DNA of 64,000 nt from Hydractinia symbiolongicarpus (Eukaryota; Cnidaria; Hydrozoa; Anthoathecata; Hydractiniidae). Each line of letters starts with the position of its first letter. The first letter of the stretch is position 1. Under the pieces are notes generated by a model. It saw nothing but the letters and a program-made list of their open reading frames with translations. It did not search any database and was not told the origin of the DNA. Positions 22,211 through 36,300 of the stretch are shown here, in pieces. The translations under genes and the position numbers were made by a program. The stretch covers positions 2,181,001 to 2,245,000 of the forward strand of contig NC_079888.1 in assembly GCF_029227915.1 (NCBI RefSeq), read 5' to 3'.

Positions 22211-25200
22211 TAGTCAAGGCACCTAAAAAATACGCATTTTCCCAAACTTTTGAATTTCTTTGTTTCAAGGTGCTCAGGAACAGACTCGAGAATGGAATCC
22301 AGACCAACATGTGGCTTTAAACATTCTATTTCCATTGCAGATATGGGGCCATTCCATTCAATCAAAAATCGTCGTATGGTTTTACCAACATAAAGGCGGA
22401 ATTTTCCTTTGGTCTCGTAAATGCATCCATACCACTTTTGTATAACATTACTCTCCTCAGCAGGGTGACTTTAGCTTTTCCATAAGTCCAACAAAGGTTC
22501 TTCCGCTGTCATTTCCTATTGACTCTCATCGTCTTCCTCACTGCTGTCATCACTATTGTCGCTCTCATTGCTACTGTTTTCATCATCAGAATCTGTTGAT
22601 TCTTCTTCTTCTTCATCTGTACTTTCTTCGATACTGCTGTCATTTCCATTACCTTTCCCAAATTTGATTTTCTTCTTTATTGTAGGTCTTTTTCCTGCTA
22701 CAGATGGCTGAGTTCTTTTTCTGTTGAGACGTTTCTCCTCTTTTTGTTTTGCTTCTTCGTCTATTTTCTTTAACTTGGCGAGGTACTCTATTTCAGTAAT
22801 AACTTTCGTTTTATGATCTATTTTCTTTCCTGGTTTTACTTGCTTTTCTTGAGGACCTTTCATTTTATTAAGAACTACATCTTCAAAACTTTTTTCTGAG
22901 GTCGGTGTGGTTGATGCGGGTGGCAAACACTGTGAAGCATCAATCAATGACCACCCACATTTTACCAGCAACAGGAGGTGGCATGGGTCCCATCTTTAGG
23001 CACTCGTAACACACAGTTGGACCAGAAACTGGAGTAGCAGGGTCAAAATCGTCCACCATACTTTACGTAGGAGTAGACGTTTCAGGCTCTGATGTAGATG
23101 GTTCTGTAGGCTCTGATATAGATGGTGCTTCAGGCTCTGATGTGGATGGTGCTTCAGGCTCTGATGTTTCAGCAATTCTCTCCTTCATCTTTGTTGGTGT
23201 TGTTGTGCTGGTTCTCAGCGACTCAAAGAGATCTTCCGGTTTACCAAGTTCCACCCATGCTTTATATCGTTTCAACAGCCTCGTATCAAAAGCTGTTTCA
23301 GGATACTTTGAGCGATCCAATGGTACAATTCCAGTTGCACGAAAACCTGAAATCATGTTCTTTTTCAATAAGCCATTATGCCAAACATTTGACAGTAGAT
23401 CAACAAATGTTGCTTTGGAGATCGTTTCCTTTGGTCCTAAGGTGTTAACGCGGTTGTTTAATTCTTCAATCCAAAGTCTTTTAAGAGGTCCAAATCCACA
23501 CACATCTAAAGGCGATCGGTAGCATGTGGTGGCAACTTCACTAAGGTAATTTCTTCTGCCTGGGGTAGTTCGATCAGTTCTACAGACACATGGGAGAGAT
23601 GGCCATCATAGATTAGGAGAAGAGGACGGTCTTCAACCTGCTCAATAAATTTTTGAAACCACTGAAAAAAAATGTCAGTAGTCATCCAGCCATTTTTCGA
23701 CACTCCATAGATTGTATTTGGGAGTGGTTCTTTCCCTCTCCATGTTGATTGAAAGTTGACCCCAGAGAATATGATGAGTGGGTCCAGAACTCGACCAACT
23801 GCACTACAGGCAGCTAATGTTGATATGTTTTCACGGCCTGCACCCCATGTCAGCTTGTTGGCAACCTTTCCTTTAGGTCCAATGACCTTCGCTCTTGATG
23901 GATCTGTTGGGAATCCCGACTCATCACAATTCCATACCTGTGCCGGAGTGTATTGCTTTTCATTGAACAATCTTTCTATTGTGTCATAAAAATCATAAAT
24001 AATGAAAGGGTTGCTGGTCACAGATTTACGTGCAGCACAATTCATGTTGGCTTTTTTTTTGCTGAGATTATTCCTTTTCATGAATTGACTTAGCAAATTC
24101 TTTTCAGGGCGATCGTTTTTGAAGGGAGTTGTCATGTTATGTAGCTTTACATAGTCCTTTACAAAATCTTTTATTTGGCTACTGGAAGGGCTAAAACCAA
24201 GATTGCATAACGATGCAATACATTTTGCTAAATCACTTTCCTCTGTTGGGCTCAGTGTATTCTTTCGTCCTGATCCCACAAGTACTTTCCCCTCAGCTTT
24301 CTTCTTTATTCTTTGCCGTAAAACCGCCTCTGACATACTATATTTTTTGGAAGTTGGTCGTATTTGGCTTCCTGCTGATATTTCCGTTAATGCTTCTTCC
24401 ATGTCAGCTTCATTCCACGATTTTCCTCTCCTGCATTTTTTCTTCTGCAATTTGCGTTTAGACATGACTGAGAGATAAGGTTAAAGCTCTAAAGAGAATC
24501 GTTTAAATTAATTATTTGCCAATCATTTATTTCACGAAAAAGAAATATAAAAAAGTTGAGAAAATGCTTACAAAATTGCTTCTATAGCCAAGGGTTACAG
24601 ACAGTGTGGAGGATAATCGCTCAGTTTTGTAGCCTAAAATGAATCAAAAATAAAATTTTCTTTACAAATTGTTTGCTAACCATTCAATTCATAAAGAAAA
24701 TAAACCAAAAAGAGGAGGAAGTGCTTACGAAATTGCCTCTATAGCCAAAGATGAAGGACAGTCAATGATAATACCTCAGTTCGTTAACCTGGAGTGAATT
24801 AAGAATATAATTGTGTAATATATAATATATTAATATATTATTCACAAAGAGCAGGAAGACAGACAAGAAAGTACAACATTGTTCACAACGCTAAAACAAA
24901 AATGTAAAAACTTACCTCTGCTTATAATATTCCAACAAAAATTATCCAATAACACCTAACACAACAATATATATATATAACCAAAAAAGCTCTTTAAAAC
25001 TTTTTCCAATGGTAATAGTTATAATAGTATTCTAGCAAATAGTAAAGAAATACGTTAAAATCAATATCACAGCATCACAGTAACCTTTCACGCTTTATTC
25101 ATGATTTAAATAAAGAAATTAGGTTACATAATAGCCTTGCGTATTTTTTGGTGACCTAGCAACTATTTGGGCACCTAAAGAAAACGCAACTTATATAGCG

Positions 25201-25551
25201 ATATCTGCCCGAATTAAGCTGAATCTTTTTAGGCACATTTAAAGTTTAGCCACAGGAGAACCAAAACAAAGTGAAATAAAGCACGGAAAGCACATAATTA
25301 CGCTCTTGTTGCAAATCTTGTGAGTGTGTGGGAAACCTGATTTCGACTTTTGCAGTTTCATATTAGAACATGTCTAATTATAACCCACCAACTGGCGATA
25401 TATATGTTTTGAATAGTTAGCTACTTTGTATTATATTCCAAGTTGTTGATAAAGATAAAAGAACACAGAGAAACAATCTTTATTGTCAGTTTTGATGGTT
25501 GCGTATTTTCAAGAGGCCTCTGCCTTGCGTATTTTTTAGGTGCCTCGACTA
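22211..25551 (-). mobile_element. pogo/Tigger-type DNA transposon, 3.3 kb, inactivated
   Basis: Terminal inverted repeats of 26 bp match with one mismatch: left starts TAGTCAAGGCACCTAAAAAA, right ends with the complement of TAGTCGAGGCACCTAAAAAA. TA dinucleotides at 22209-22210 and 25552-25553 are the expected target duplication. A transposase relic occupies 22516-24465 on the minus strand. Near 25135-25190 internal TIR-like segments (TTGCGTATTTTTTGGTG, GGGCACCTAAAGAAAACGCA) suggest a subterminal repeat or nested end. Confidence 0.8.
22516..24465 (-). pseudogene. pogo-type transposase (HTH-psq / CENP-B HTH / DDE), broken
   Basis: The first frame (24465-23506) starts MSKRKLQKKKCRRGKSW and has a pipsqueak-type HTH, a CENP-B-type second DNA-binding region (about residues 70-135), then a DDE_1 core with WNCDESG (first Asp) and LLIYDGHLSH (second Asp). 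A short deletion near 23504 shifts the frame just before PLDVCGFGPLKRLW, which carries the third Asp. That frame runs to a stop at 23063, and a further shift near 22960 leads to the C-terminal frame with a Lys-rich then Glu/Asp/Ser-rich tail ending EEDDESQ. At least three lesions, so it is not functional. A repeated SEPEAPST-type linker lies between 23065 and 23170. Confidence 0.85.
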
Positions 25552-25553
25552 TA

Positions 25554-27342
25554 TTGTAGGATTGCAACTGCCTCTATTAGTAGCCAAACTTTTAATGTTT
25601 TTTGTAGAAATGACCACACAAATTAACTGCAGTGGAATTTTTTTACTGCAGTTAGATATTACAGTAAAACTCTTACAAGATTTAAAAACTTAAAATTACA
25701 ATAAATCCTGTTCTAATAACCTTTTGATATTCTAAATTTCCTATGTTATATATAATTTTTGCTGAAAAATTCAAATATGCCACTTATTTTTCTCAAAAGT
25801 TTCTTGTTTTTTTTTCAAAATTTGATAATGTTAACCCGGATTCATTAATTGGAACACAAAATGATTAAATAGAGTTGCCTACTTTGGCATATTTATTTGC
25901 AATAATGAACAACCAAGTCATAACAAATGCTGTGAAGGTGTATGCACATGATTTAGATGTTTGGGGGCCATATGAAGGCAAAAAGCCTTGCCTCTTGTCT
26001 GGAATGTTTTTTAAGCGTTAAAATCTGAAGAAGTGAAATACCACCTGTAAGTAACTGTCATCGAAGTAAAGAAACACATTAGGCCTATTGTTTTAAAGCA
26101 AACAACATCACAGAAATATTAGTCACCAATCACTTTTATATTCCTGGATTAGCAAAATTCCATTTCAATACAGACAAAAACACTAAAACTCAAAACTGTT
26201 GAAAATAGTAAACCATCAGGGTTTCAATCTTCAAATTTTTGTGTGAGCACTGAAGTGAGTGATGAAGTGCCATAGAAAGTCTCACCTCAGGATGCATCAT
26301 AAAAAATATATCCTATAAGTCATGCTTAAAGAAAAAAGTTTAGATGCATTTAATAGACAATTTTCTGTATATTTACATGAATTTTTTTTGGATTCCTTAC
26401 ACCAAAGTTTTAGCTTTGTACAATTTTGTAGAACTTTTTTTGTATTTAATTTTGTATTTAAAAATAGTGGAATTTTTATTCACGATAGGTAAAAAGACCC
26501 AAACTTTAAATTACAATATTCTCTGAACCACTAGGGATTAAAGGTAAAACTTTGTTGGTTATTTTTATAGCTACAAATAACTGGTGCAAAAATGGACAAA
26601 ATCCATGACATAAAGATGAATCCATGCGCTGGATGATTTGGTATGAAAGAATCCTAATATGTCATTTAAGCAAAAAATATTATGTTAATCAATTCACCTT
26701 TATAATATCTATACACTGATAAAGTTTAAATACACATCCCTTAACAGTTCTAAAATTACTGATGACAGAAAATGTCAAAATTTGCTATTGCTTAAATATG
26801 ACATCATAATTTATGCAGCATAAATAAATTTGAAATTCTTTAAATGTGAATATCTTCAGAATGAAAAGAACTTTTTAAAAATTTTAAAAAGACTTGTTAA
26901 TCCACTTTTTAAGCTCTATATTATAAAGCCAACATCATTTTATTCCTCAGGTTCCCTTTACCATTAGTAAAGCCATTACAATGCACTTAAAACTGTAAGG
27001 CAAAATAACTTGGAAAAGAGGTGGTGGTATCAGTCATTTTTCACCGCTAGGGTAACTAGGGACAACCTGAGACCAAATTGGGTAGGTTTCCTAAACCTGA
27101 GTGGCCAAATTTGTTTCAGAATGGACAGGTGGTCCTATACAATTCCATTATCAGTGTTTCAAGCTCTACACAATAAAGTTAATGTGTAAACAAATTTCCA
27201 AAAAACATATTTTGGATTTAACCTGGCAGACGTCATCAAAATTTAAGTTATGGTTCTCTTTTCCAATGTACTTATGCCTAAGTGGATTTTTCCAAGGGTC
27301 TTCGATATGTAATTGTTTCTAACTGGTTGTTTTTTATTGTAG
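25554..27342. other. Intergenic, upstream of CPT2
   Basis: AT-rich; no exon recognised. Any CPT2 promoter and 5' non-coding exon should lie here, but no convincing core promoter stands out. Confidence 0.4.
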
Positions 27343-27355
27343 AGCTACAAGAAGC

Positions 27356-30300
27356 ATGTTTAATGTGGCAAAATCACAGAGGTGCTGGAGAAAATATGGA
27401 CATGTATTGAAGGTATGCTTAATAATATTTAATGTTTTATTTTGAAGGTGAATTTGTGTGATTGTAACGTTTTTTTGTGTGATTACAAACTTTTATAGCA
27501 TTTAAAATTTGCAAAATAAAACTTTTAAAATACTTTTTACTTCTGCTTTTAAACTGTATGTACCATCTATATACTTCTTTCACCTAAACCAACCCCTTTT
27601 CAGTTAAATTGCAATGCTCTGGAAAGTGTACTAATTGTTGTTGATGCTTGATTTTGTTTGCACAATTTCTAAAATCTGAACCCTTTATTTGTCAGACCAA
27701 TGTGTAAAATTTGCTGAAATAATTTTATCAATGTTTTAGATTGCTCCTTCAATATCTTCATTCTCAACATCTTCAAGGTAGACAAATTTTTTCAAATTTT
27801 GATTAGTTTTGCATATTTACAGTACAGTCCAGATGTAAGCGTACGCGTACGCTCAACTTGCAAAAATAATTGCTTTCATTAAAAAAAACAATAGGATAGC
27901 GAGTTCCTTTCAAATTGCGCGAAAATAATTGCTTCGTGTTAAAAACAAAAGCATAGCGAGAAACATTGTTTAAAAACAATACTCTGCGCGAGAATAAATT
28001 AAACGCGACGGCCATTGAATTTTAATTTTTTTTAACAATGAAACTAATTATAGTAACGCGATTTTAATCTGATATATTTAAAATCACAAGCTCTTACTTT
28101 CAAAATGCGATCTATCGCCGTTTTTTGTTTTTAAACTTTTAAAATGCGATCTAAAATTACATTTCTATAGCCGTTTTTCGTTTTTAAACTTTTAAAATGC
28201 GATCTAAAAAAAAATATCTATCGCCGTTTTCCGTTTTAAAACTTTTATAATGCGATCTAAAATTACATTTCTATCGCCGTTTTTCGTTTTAAAACTTTTA
28301 AAATGCGATCTAAAAAAACATTTCTATCGCCGTTTTTCGTTTTTAAACTTTTAAAATGCGATCTAAAAAAAAAATTTCTATCGTCGTTTTCCGTTTTAAA
28401 ACTTTTAAAATGCGATCTAAAAAAAAAAATTTCTATCGCTGTTTTCCGTTTTAAAACTTTTAAAATGCGATTTAAAAAAACATTTCTATCGCCGTTTTTC
28501 GTTTTTAAACTTTTAAAATGCGATCTAAAAAAACATTTCTATCGCCGTTTTCCGTTTTTAAACTTTTAAAATGCGATCTAAAAAAACATTTCTATCGCCA
28601 TTTTTCGTTTTTATACTTTTAAAATGCGATCTAAAAAAAAAATATCTATCGCCGTTTTCCGTTTTAAAACTTTTATAATGCGATCTAAAATTACATTTCT
28701 ATCGCCGTTTTTCGTTTTAAAACTTTTAAAATGCAATCTAAAATTACATTTCTATCGCCGTTTTTCGTTTTAAAACTTTTATAATGCGATCTAAAATTAC
28801 ATTTCTATCGCCGTTTTTCGTTTTAAAACTTTTAAAATGCGATCTAAAAAAACATTTCTATCGCCGTTTTTCGTTTTTAAAGTTTTAAAATGCGATCTAA
28901 AAAAACATTTCTATCGCCGTTTTTCGTTTTTAAAGTTTTAAAATGCGATCTAAAATTACATTTCTATCGCCGTTTTTCGTTTTTAAACTTTCAAAATGCG
29001 ATCTAAAAAAACATTTCTATCGCCGTTTTTCGTTTTTAAAGTTTTAAAATGCAATCTAAAAAAATTTTCAATCTTTGTTAAAATAAAATAATTTCTATCG
29101 CGTAAAGGCTTTATTTAACCCGCGCAACCAACAATGCCTTCTCGCTAGTCTATTTAGTTTCCACGCAAAACCTTTGTTTAATAAAAATATTAAACAATGG
29201 CTCTTCGTGTCACATTGATAGAGTTGATAACATTTGCAATTATGCTATTGGGAATAGTTATGTTAACACTATTTAACAATAGTTACGCGCAGTTATAATA
29301 AGCTATTTTTTCTTCAATAATCTTTTGTTTATTACGCGCAAGTTAATGACTTACAAGACTCGCAAGATAATTAATAAGAACAAAAGACAAACAACTACCG
29401 CCTCCGAGAAAAAGGTGTGAAACTTGAGCGTACGCGTACGCTTACATCTGGACTGTACTGTATATGCACGCTGTTATTTTGAATTAATTATTTTCTACAT
29501 AAAGACTTATTTCCTCAATTAAGGGTTCCCCTATTAACTTTTAGAATTATATTTTCCCCAAGTTGCACGCTAATTGCATATTTGCAACACCACAACAAAT
29601 ATTAAAATAAATAATAAAATAATAATAAAAAAGGCTGTGAATAATAAACAAAATGACAAACTGGCAAACTAACCTAGAAATAAAAAAATCTTCACTTAAT
29701 TTTTGAAGATTTGAACTATGTACAAATTTCTAAGGCATTCCCAACCCAGTAATCTTTCATCCCCCAGTCAATGATATCCCCTTTTTATTTACAAACTCAT
29801 ACCCTCCTCATTTATAGGCAAATTTAAAATGATCCAACCAAATAATTTTAGCAGGTTCACATTATGAGTAGTGAAATATGGCTGTCAGAAGAAACAAAAC
29901 AGTTGTTGTCAGTTCTTGCTACAAATTTACAGCTGACACATCTACTTCAGCTGATTTCATTTTTATTAGCTGTATCTAAAAACAGTGATTCTAATCCAAT
30001 TTATTTAAAGTTAACAAAAATTGTTGGGATGAAATGTCAGTCACCTCATTTATACATCAAGAAGCCAAATTTTATCTACCAGGAACTTTAAATTTTTTTC
30101 AAACGACTTGACAAAGTGTCCTCTGAAAAAAAACTACTGGAAGTCTAAAGCTTTTAGTAACTTATTTTTGATTAAAGCAGGGTGCATGACAGATCTTGCA
30201 ATTTTTGTGGCACCTGAATGAGTGTAGCATATTTTCCGAAATAGTTTGAGGGATAAAATCTTTCCGGGTTATTTTTTTATCTTCTACAAACAAAGTATTT

Positions 30301-33300
30301 CAAACATTGTCAATAGATCTAAAATTGCAAACCATCCAGCTGGAAAAGCTGTATGTTGTAGTACTAGTTACTTCAGTATGTAATAAAATACTAAAAAATT
30401 TTGTCCTTGGTCAGGACTAAACTTACAAGCTCTGTTTACCTGTAAATTTAAGGCAATATTTTTCTGTACCGACAAGAAAACAGTTATAATATAAACGTTT
30501 TGTTTATTGTAGGCACAAAAATGATTCTGAATATTTGCAAAATAGTCTCGTTCCCACAATGCATTTTCAAAAAAGTTTACCTCGACTTGCCATCCCAAAA
30601 CTTGAAGACACATCACAGCGATATCTCATGGCACAGAAACCTTTATTGACACCAGATCAGTACAATAAAACAAAAACGATTACAGATAACTTTTTAGGAT
30701 ACGAGGGACGAGGTACAGTACCCTTTTTGTTTTTTACATTTTAGCAAAAATTTCAGAATACATATAATAATTAAAAACTTTTTTCTTTGTGCTTGACAAA
30801 TAAAGTTATTTTTTAAAACAGCTTCATGAATCAAATACAAAAGATTTTTTTTCTTTAGCATTGCACGCAGAATTGGTTGAACAAGACAAATCTATGAGGC
30901 ATACTAGTTATATATCAGGCAAGCATTTATCTGATTTTTAACGATGAATAATGCAACCTATGCCGTACCTTGTGTCCTATGTGCAGACCCAAAATTCTAT
31001 GTTAGCAGTTATGATCAATCTCTTTTCTAATAAGACAGTTCCCAACTGGAATGCTGATGTGTAAACAAAGCAGGCAGGCAGTTACATTTTATGTCTGCAG
31101 TTTTTGTTAGTGTGAAATAAATTGATCTATAGAAATACTTATTACTGATCAAATATGATTTAACTATCTAGCACCGTGGTTTGATATGTATTTGAAATAT
31201 CGAGATTCTATTGTGCTGAATCATAACCCCTTTATATTGACAACAGATGATCCGAATACAACTGATCAGGTAGCATTTCTTTACGTTTTTAGCATTAGTT
31301 ACTCTCTAAATAAGTATTTTTTAATCAAGTTAATCAGCAATGTAAATGCTTCATTGTAAAGTATTTCACTCAAAACCGTTTGTTTTGGTTCAAAAACAGT
31401 AAGTGGGTTGCCACGCTTCCTTAAAACTTCAAAATTTGAAGAGTCAATCCTCCTCATCCTTGAAAAAGTCTTTTTAAAACTCCTTCAATAAGTGCTCCTC
31501 TTTTGTATTTGAAATGGCAGCCGGATTGAGACTTGTGGTAAGGATGCATCAAATAGCGATGCCCATGGATATGCACAACGGAAGAAATCTGCTGACTGGA
31601 ATATTGACGATGACGATAAAGAATTTTCTCCCCAATGTTCCCTTTAGTCAGAGCCAGAATGTGTCAAAAAAAGTGTCATATGTTTGTGTTACAAGCGACT
31701 TTATATGTCAAAGTTGAAAAAATTCAGTCTCACAAGGCGCACAGTCTGATTTGCTGACATCAGCAGTTTGACATGCAGCAATTTCTCTTTGTTTTGTTTT
31801 TGTTTTTGTTTGTTTGTTTGTTTTGTTTGTTTTTTTTGTTTTTTTTGTTTGTTTTTTTTTGTTTTGTTTTGTTTGTTTGTTTTTGTTTTTTGTTTTTTGT
31901 TTTTGTTTTTTTTTGTTTTGTTTTTTGTTTTTTTTGGGGGGGGGGTTCTGTGTTTTTATTTAACAAATGATAGAAAATTTTCAAACTTAATTTTTGTTCT
32001 GCAGAACTACTAGCTTTTTACAACTTTTTTTCGTTTAAGATCACCAGAGCAACTAAATTGATTCATGCTGCTCTTCGTTTCAAGAAAAGTTTGGATGCTG
32101 GTAACTTAGAACCTGATGTTTACCATTTGAATCCAAAGAAAAGTGATACACAGTTATTTCGAAGATTGGCCAGGTATAACGTCTTCTATGAATGATTCAA
32201 TTTGTTGTGTAACTTTCTTCCATGAGTAAAACGATTCAGTTTCTGGTAACTCGAACCTCACAGAGTGTGAGGAAAATAGTTGTATTGACGAATATACGAG
32301 TTAAACGAAGCCCTAAGTCTAGTTTAGTCAAAACTGAGATAATAGTTCGAGTTAAAGCGGGACTGTAGTAAATGAAAAAGATGCAATCTTGGCAATGGAG
32401 AGGGCGAACAAACAAAATTGAGTTTTTCGAGACAAGCAACATTTGTATCTATCTTTATTACGTCAAAAATATCGGACATCTATCTAATCCTTTTCTTAGA
32501 AAAACATTTGAGTTATCTGAAGAAATTAGCCTCTGTGTGACCAAAAATAGGGCAAGTTATGTAAGGTTCGAGTAAACCAGAGTTTTATAAAAAAATGTTA
32601 AGGGAAGTTTAAAGGACCCAAGAAAATGGTTGGATAATGCAAGTTTGCGTTATCTGGCATTCCGAGGTACCGGGATTGCTGTATATCCAAATATATAAGG
32701 ATTGCTGTCATCGCTCCTGCAAGCTGAAAACAATGGACTGGGGAAGGTTTTTCAGTTCTTGTGTTTCAAAAGAAAAACCATTGTTTGAAAAGTTTTGCTT
32801 ACTTTCTTGCGTTGTATGAGCATATAAGCTATGTAAGCAAATATAAGCTGAGATTCGTCAAAATTTTGATGATACGCATGATTTAAGGCTGGATAAAATA
32901 AAATTGTATGTTTTTAGAGAACATTTTCCTAAGCAAAACATCTGTATGCAACACTACATGAACAAAGATCAAATGAAACAAAATATTAAGAGCAATGTCT
33001 GTTTGTAAAACGAAATCAATTTGGCATTTGTCAATATGTCTTCTACTCCTGTTTTTTAACAAACTTCAAAAGTGACTAAGTTACGTATGGAGAACAAAAA
33101 CAAACAAAACTGATAAATAAGAATGAAATTGGAGATAAAGGCTTAATAAGAAAATTAAACATATGAGCCTGACGTCCGTTGCCACAAGTAGTAATTTTGG
33201 TTCTTTCTGTATGTGATTTACACAATTCCAACTTTATCAAAGTTCACGTGTCAATGTTTACAGCTTAGGACTTCATATATATGGGTTTTTGGTTAAATTT

Positions 33301-36300
33301 AAACCGTCAAGCTATGCTAATTGTTGCTGACGTCAGCGTTTTTTCGATATTTCAGCACATGGTGGGACTTGACGTAGAATATTCCGTAATCCTGGCATGT
33401 TAGAAAGTACGACTGGCGCATTCTAAAAACTGCTCAGCATACACAAAAGCTAGTTGCTGGTTTATGGCGAATTGATGGACTTTGCCATCTTTGAAAATTG
33501 CCCGGAAAACTGCTATTGTGCCGAATTTATTTTGTTGCTTTTTGTAGTAAAATAGTAGTTAGAAAACATGAATTTTGAGACTAAATTTTTGTGAAGATTT
33601 AGAGGTAAAATGATTTTTTTTGTAGAATGACTCCCAGCTCGTTATCATGGTATATGGCGTATTTATTCAAAGCATTTCCATTGGATATGTCGCAATATGA
33701 ACATTTATTCAACTCAACACGAATTCCGAAGCAAGAAAAAGATGAGTTAAAGAAAGTCGAAGGGGGTCGAGAAATTCTTGTGATTAGAAATGGAAATATT
33801 TTCTTGTTTGATGCAATCAAAAAAGATGGTATGTACACACGGACTTTGTTCATTTTGGAATTATTTTTAGACAGATAAGTTGGAAAATAAAAAAAATATG
33901 CTAAAGCTATCTTTCCACTGCAAACTGGCAAGCAAATCCTAAGTAACATTGTGATCAGTCATTAGTGGACTAGGGCTTTGGTAAAACTCAAACACTACTA
34001 TTATATTGCTAAGAGTATGTTTTTGTCCGTGCAGGAAGCGCGTTGTAGATACAATGAACCCATGTTTGACTTTTATTTGTATAGGCAGCCTTGTTTCGAG
34101 AGATGATATTCACGCCAATCTTTCCGCCATTTTGAAAGCTAGCAACAACAAAGTTGAACATCCTTTAGCCATCTTGACAGCAGAAAAACGTAATACGTGG
34201 GCTCAGCTTCGACAGCACCTTGAAACTGATCCGAAAAATGCCGAGTTGATTCACCGATTAGATTCGGCTTTGTTTATGGTTGGACTCGATGATCGCGACT
34301 GTTTAGATGAATATGACGCTACCGAAATGTTTTTGTACGGTGACGGCAGCAGCAGGTACTGTTGTTGACACCATACCCTATTCACACAAAAAATCAGATC
34401 TGAGTGACAAAATTTTAAGGCCGGCTTTGTTTGGGCCAATAAATTATATTTGTAGAATAGGCACGTCAATATCGTGATTTTAACTTATCGGTGAAAATGG
34501 TCGGCAAAAATGTTTTTCTAAATGACAAATATTTTTGTCGTCCAGCAGTTTTTGCCGATTATTTTGGTCATTTATATCTTTTGTCGATTCTTCAAAATCT
34601 ATAAAGGAATGTGGTGTTATTTCTGGGCATTTGATATTAACTAAGTATAAAACCATCTTCCATTTCTGCCGGCAAACTTGAGGTGTCGTTGCTACTGACG
34701 TTTCCTGTCACGAATGATCGAATTTTTTTTTTTTTAAAAAAAAGTTCGTCGCTATCGCTACGACTGTTGAAGAGATAGAAAGCGACGGCGAGGACAAATG
34801 AAAACAGAGGATCAATATAGCCGAGAAAAAAAAACCTGCTTCTTTTTTTTCTTTTCTTTTTCCTTAGTCTTTTTGTTGAGGATCAAAACAGTTGAAATGT
34901 TCAAATAACAGAGAGAAAAAATCAATGAAATTAACTGATTTATATATTTTTCAATGTCCTTTTGTTCTTGTTTTTATTGAAAAAAAAGAGCGTTGAAAAA
35001 TTAAAATCGGCAAAAAGGACTAAGTTATGGAAATTTACTAACTTTGTTGTGACTTTTCTTGCCAATTTTCCTTGCTGGCTTTCTTGTCAACTTTTTTGCC
35101 GATTTATTTTCACAACTAAGGCTTGCTTTAATAAAGTCTTTTTTTTGACTTAATCGACTCCAATTGGTTTTCATGAGTGCTATAGACAGAATATCTCTTT
35201 CTCTTTCCTCTGAGGTTTGTCCTTCATTTTGTAACCCTGCTTTTTTACGTCACTTTCTCATTAAAAAATATCAGAGAAGGAAAAAATCTCGTAATTATAC
35301 ATCTCTTCTGTGTAAAAATTAACACCAAATAAATAACTTTACTTGAATCTCTCTGTTTACTTTTTCGTAAATTTAGTCAGTAAGAGACATTTTGAATATT
35401 GTTGATGTTTGCTTGACTGGTGTTAACAACGATAATCTAAACCAACATGGAGTTGTTGAAATGTTTTCTTTAATTGCATTAAAAAGCTTCATGGAAATTT
35501 TTATGACGAACCAAGTATGTAAAAATAGCAAAGGAAGTAACTACTTTTATTTTTATTTTAGATGGTTCGACAAATCTTTTCACATGGCAATCTCAAAGAA
35601 CGCCAAGATGGCGATCAACTTCGAACATGCGTGGGGAGATGGAGTAGCAGTCGTTCGATTTCTTAACGAAACAGTTCAAGCTTCCTCATCAGATACCTAC
35701 ACTCCCAATGAAAACGCTGATGCTTTGCTGACGGTGCAGAAATTGGATTTTGACTTAGATAATAAAATGAAAACTGCGATTGAAAAATGTGAGTTAATCC
35801 CGAATTACTGTACTGCATCTAATATCATGTTTATGACAGCTTGACTTACACCTACAACTCTTTCTGAAGACGAGTTGTAGGTCGTCATGAAAACTTTTCG
35901 GAATAATGATTCTATTTAAAAAAATTACTATTATTTATTCAAGCCATCTATACTTTTTAGGAACAACATTTTAACCTTAGTTGCTAATTTTAAATGTAAC
36001 CCTAAAGATGCTAAGTATAAGCGTAATTTATATTTATTCGCCCTTGGAAAAATCCACGTGGTCACCCGTCAGTAAATTGTCAACTTTGCGGGGGACCCGA
36101 AATGAAGCTACGGGCAACCATTTTAAACACACAAAATACAGTTATTTTTTAATAGACTAGTCATTAGCTCCTGACACATTCCACAGGATATTGCCCGTTA
36201 GACATATTTCCAGCATAGTTTTTCGTGCTTTCTTGCCGCCTGGGAACATAAAGTAAAGAAATTACTTGGATGGAGGTTATGATTATAGGTGCAATATAAT

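Noticed and set aside
28103-29060. Regular 53-bp repeats considered as a CRISPR-like array
   Set aside because: The repeats have no unique spacers between them, the units drift in length, and the DNA is intronic in an animal gene; it is a minisatellite.
31760-32013. Phe/Cys-rich and Lys/Asn-rich frames
   Set aside because: Produced by the T/G simple repeat in CPT2 intron 5.
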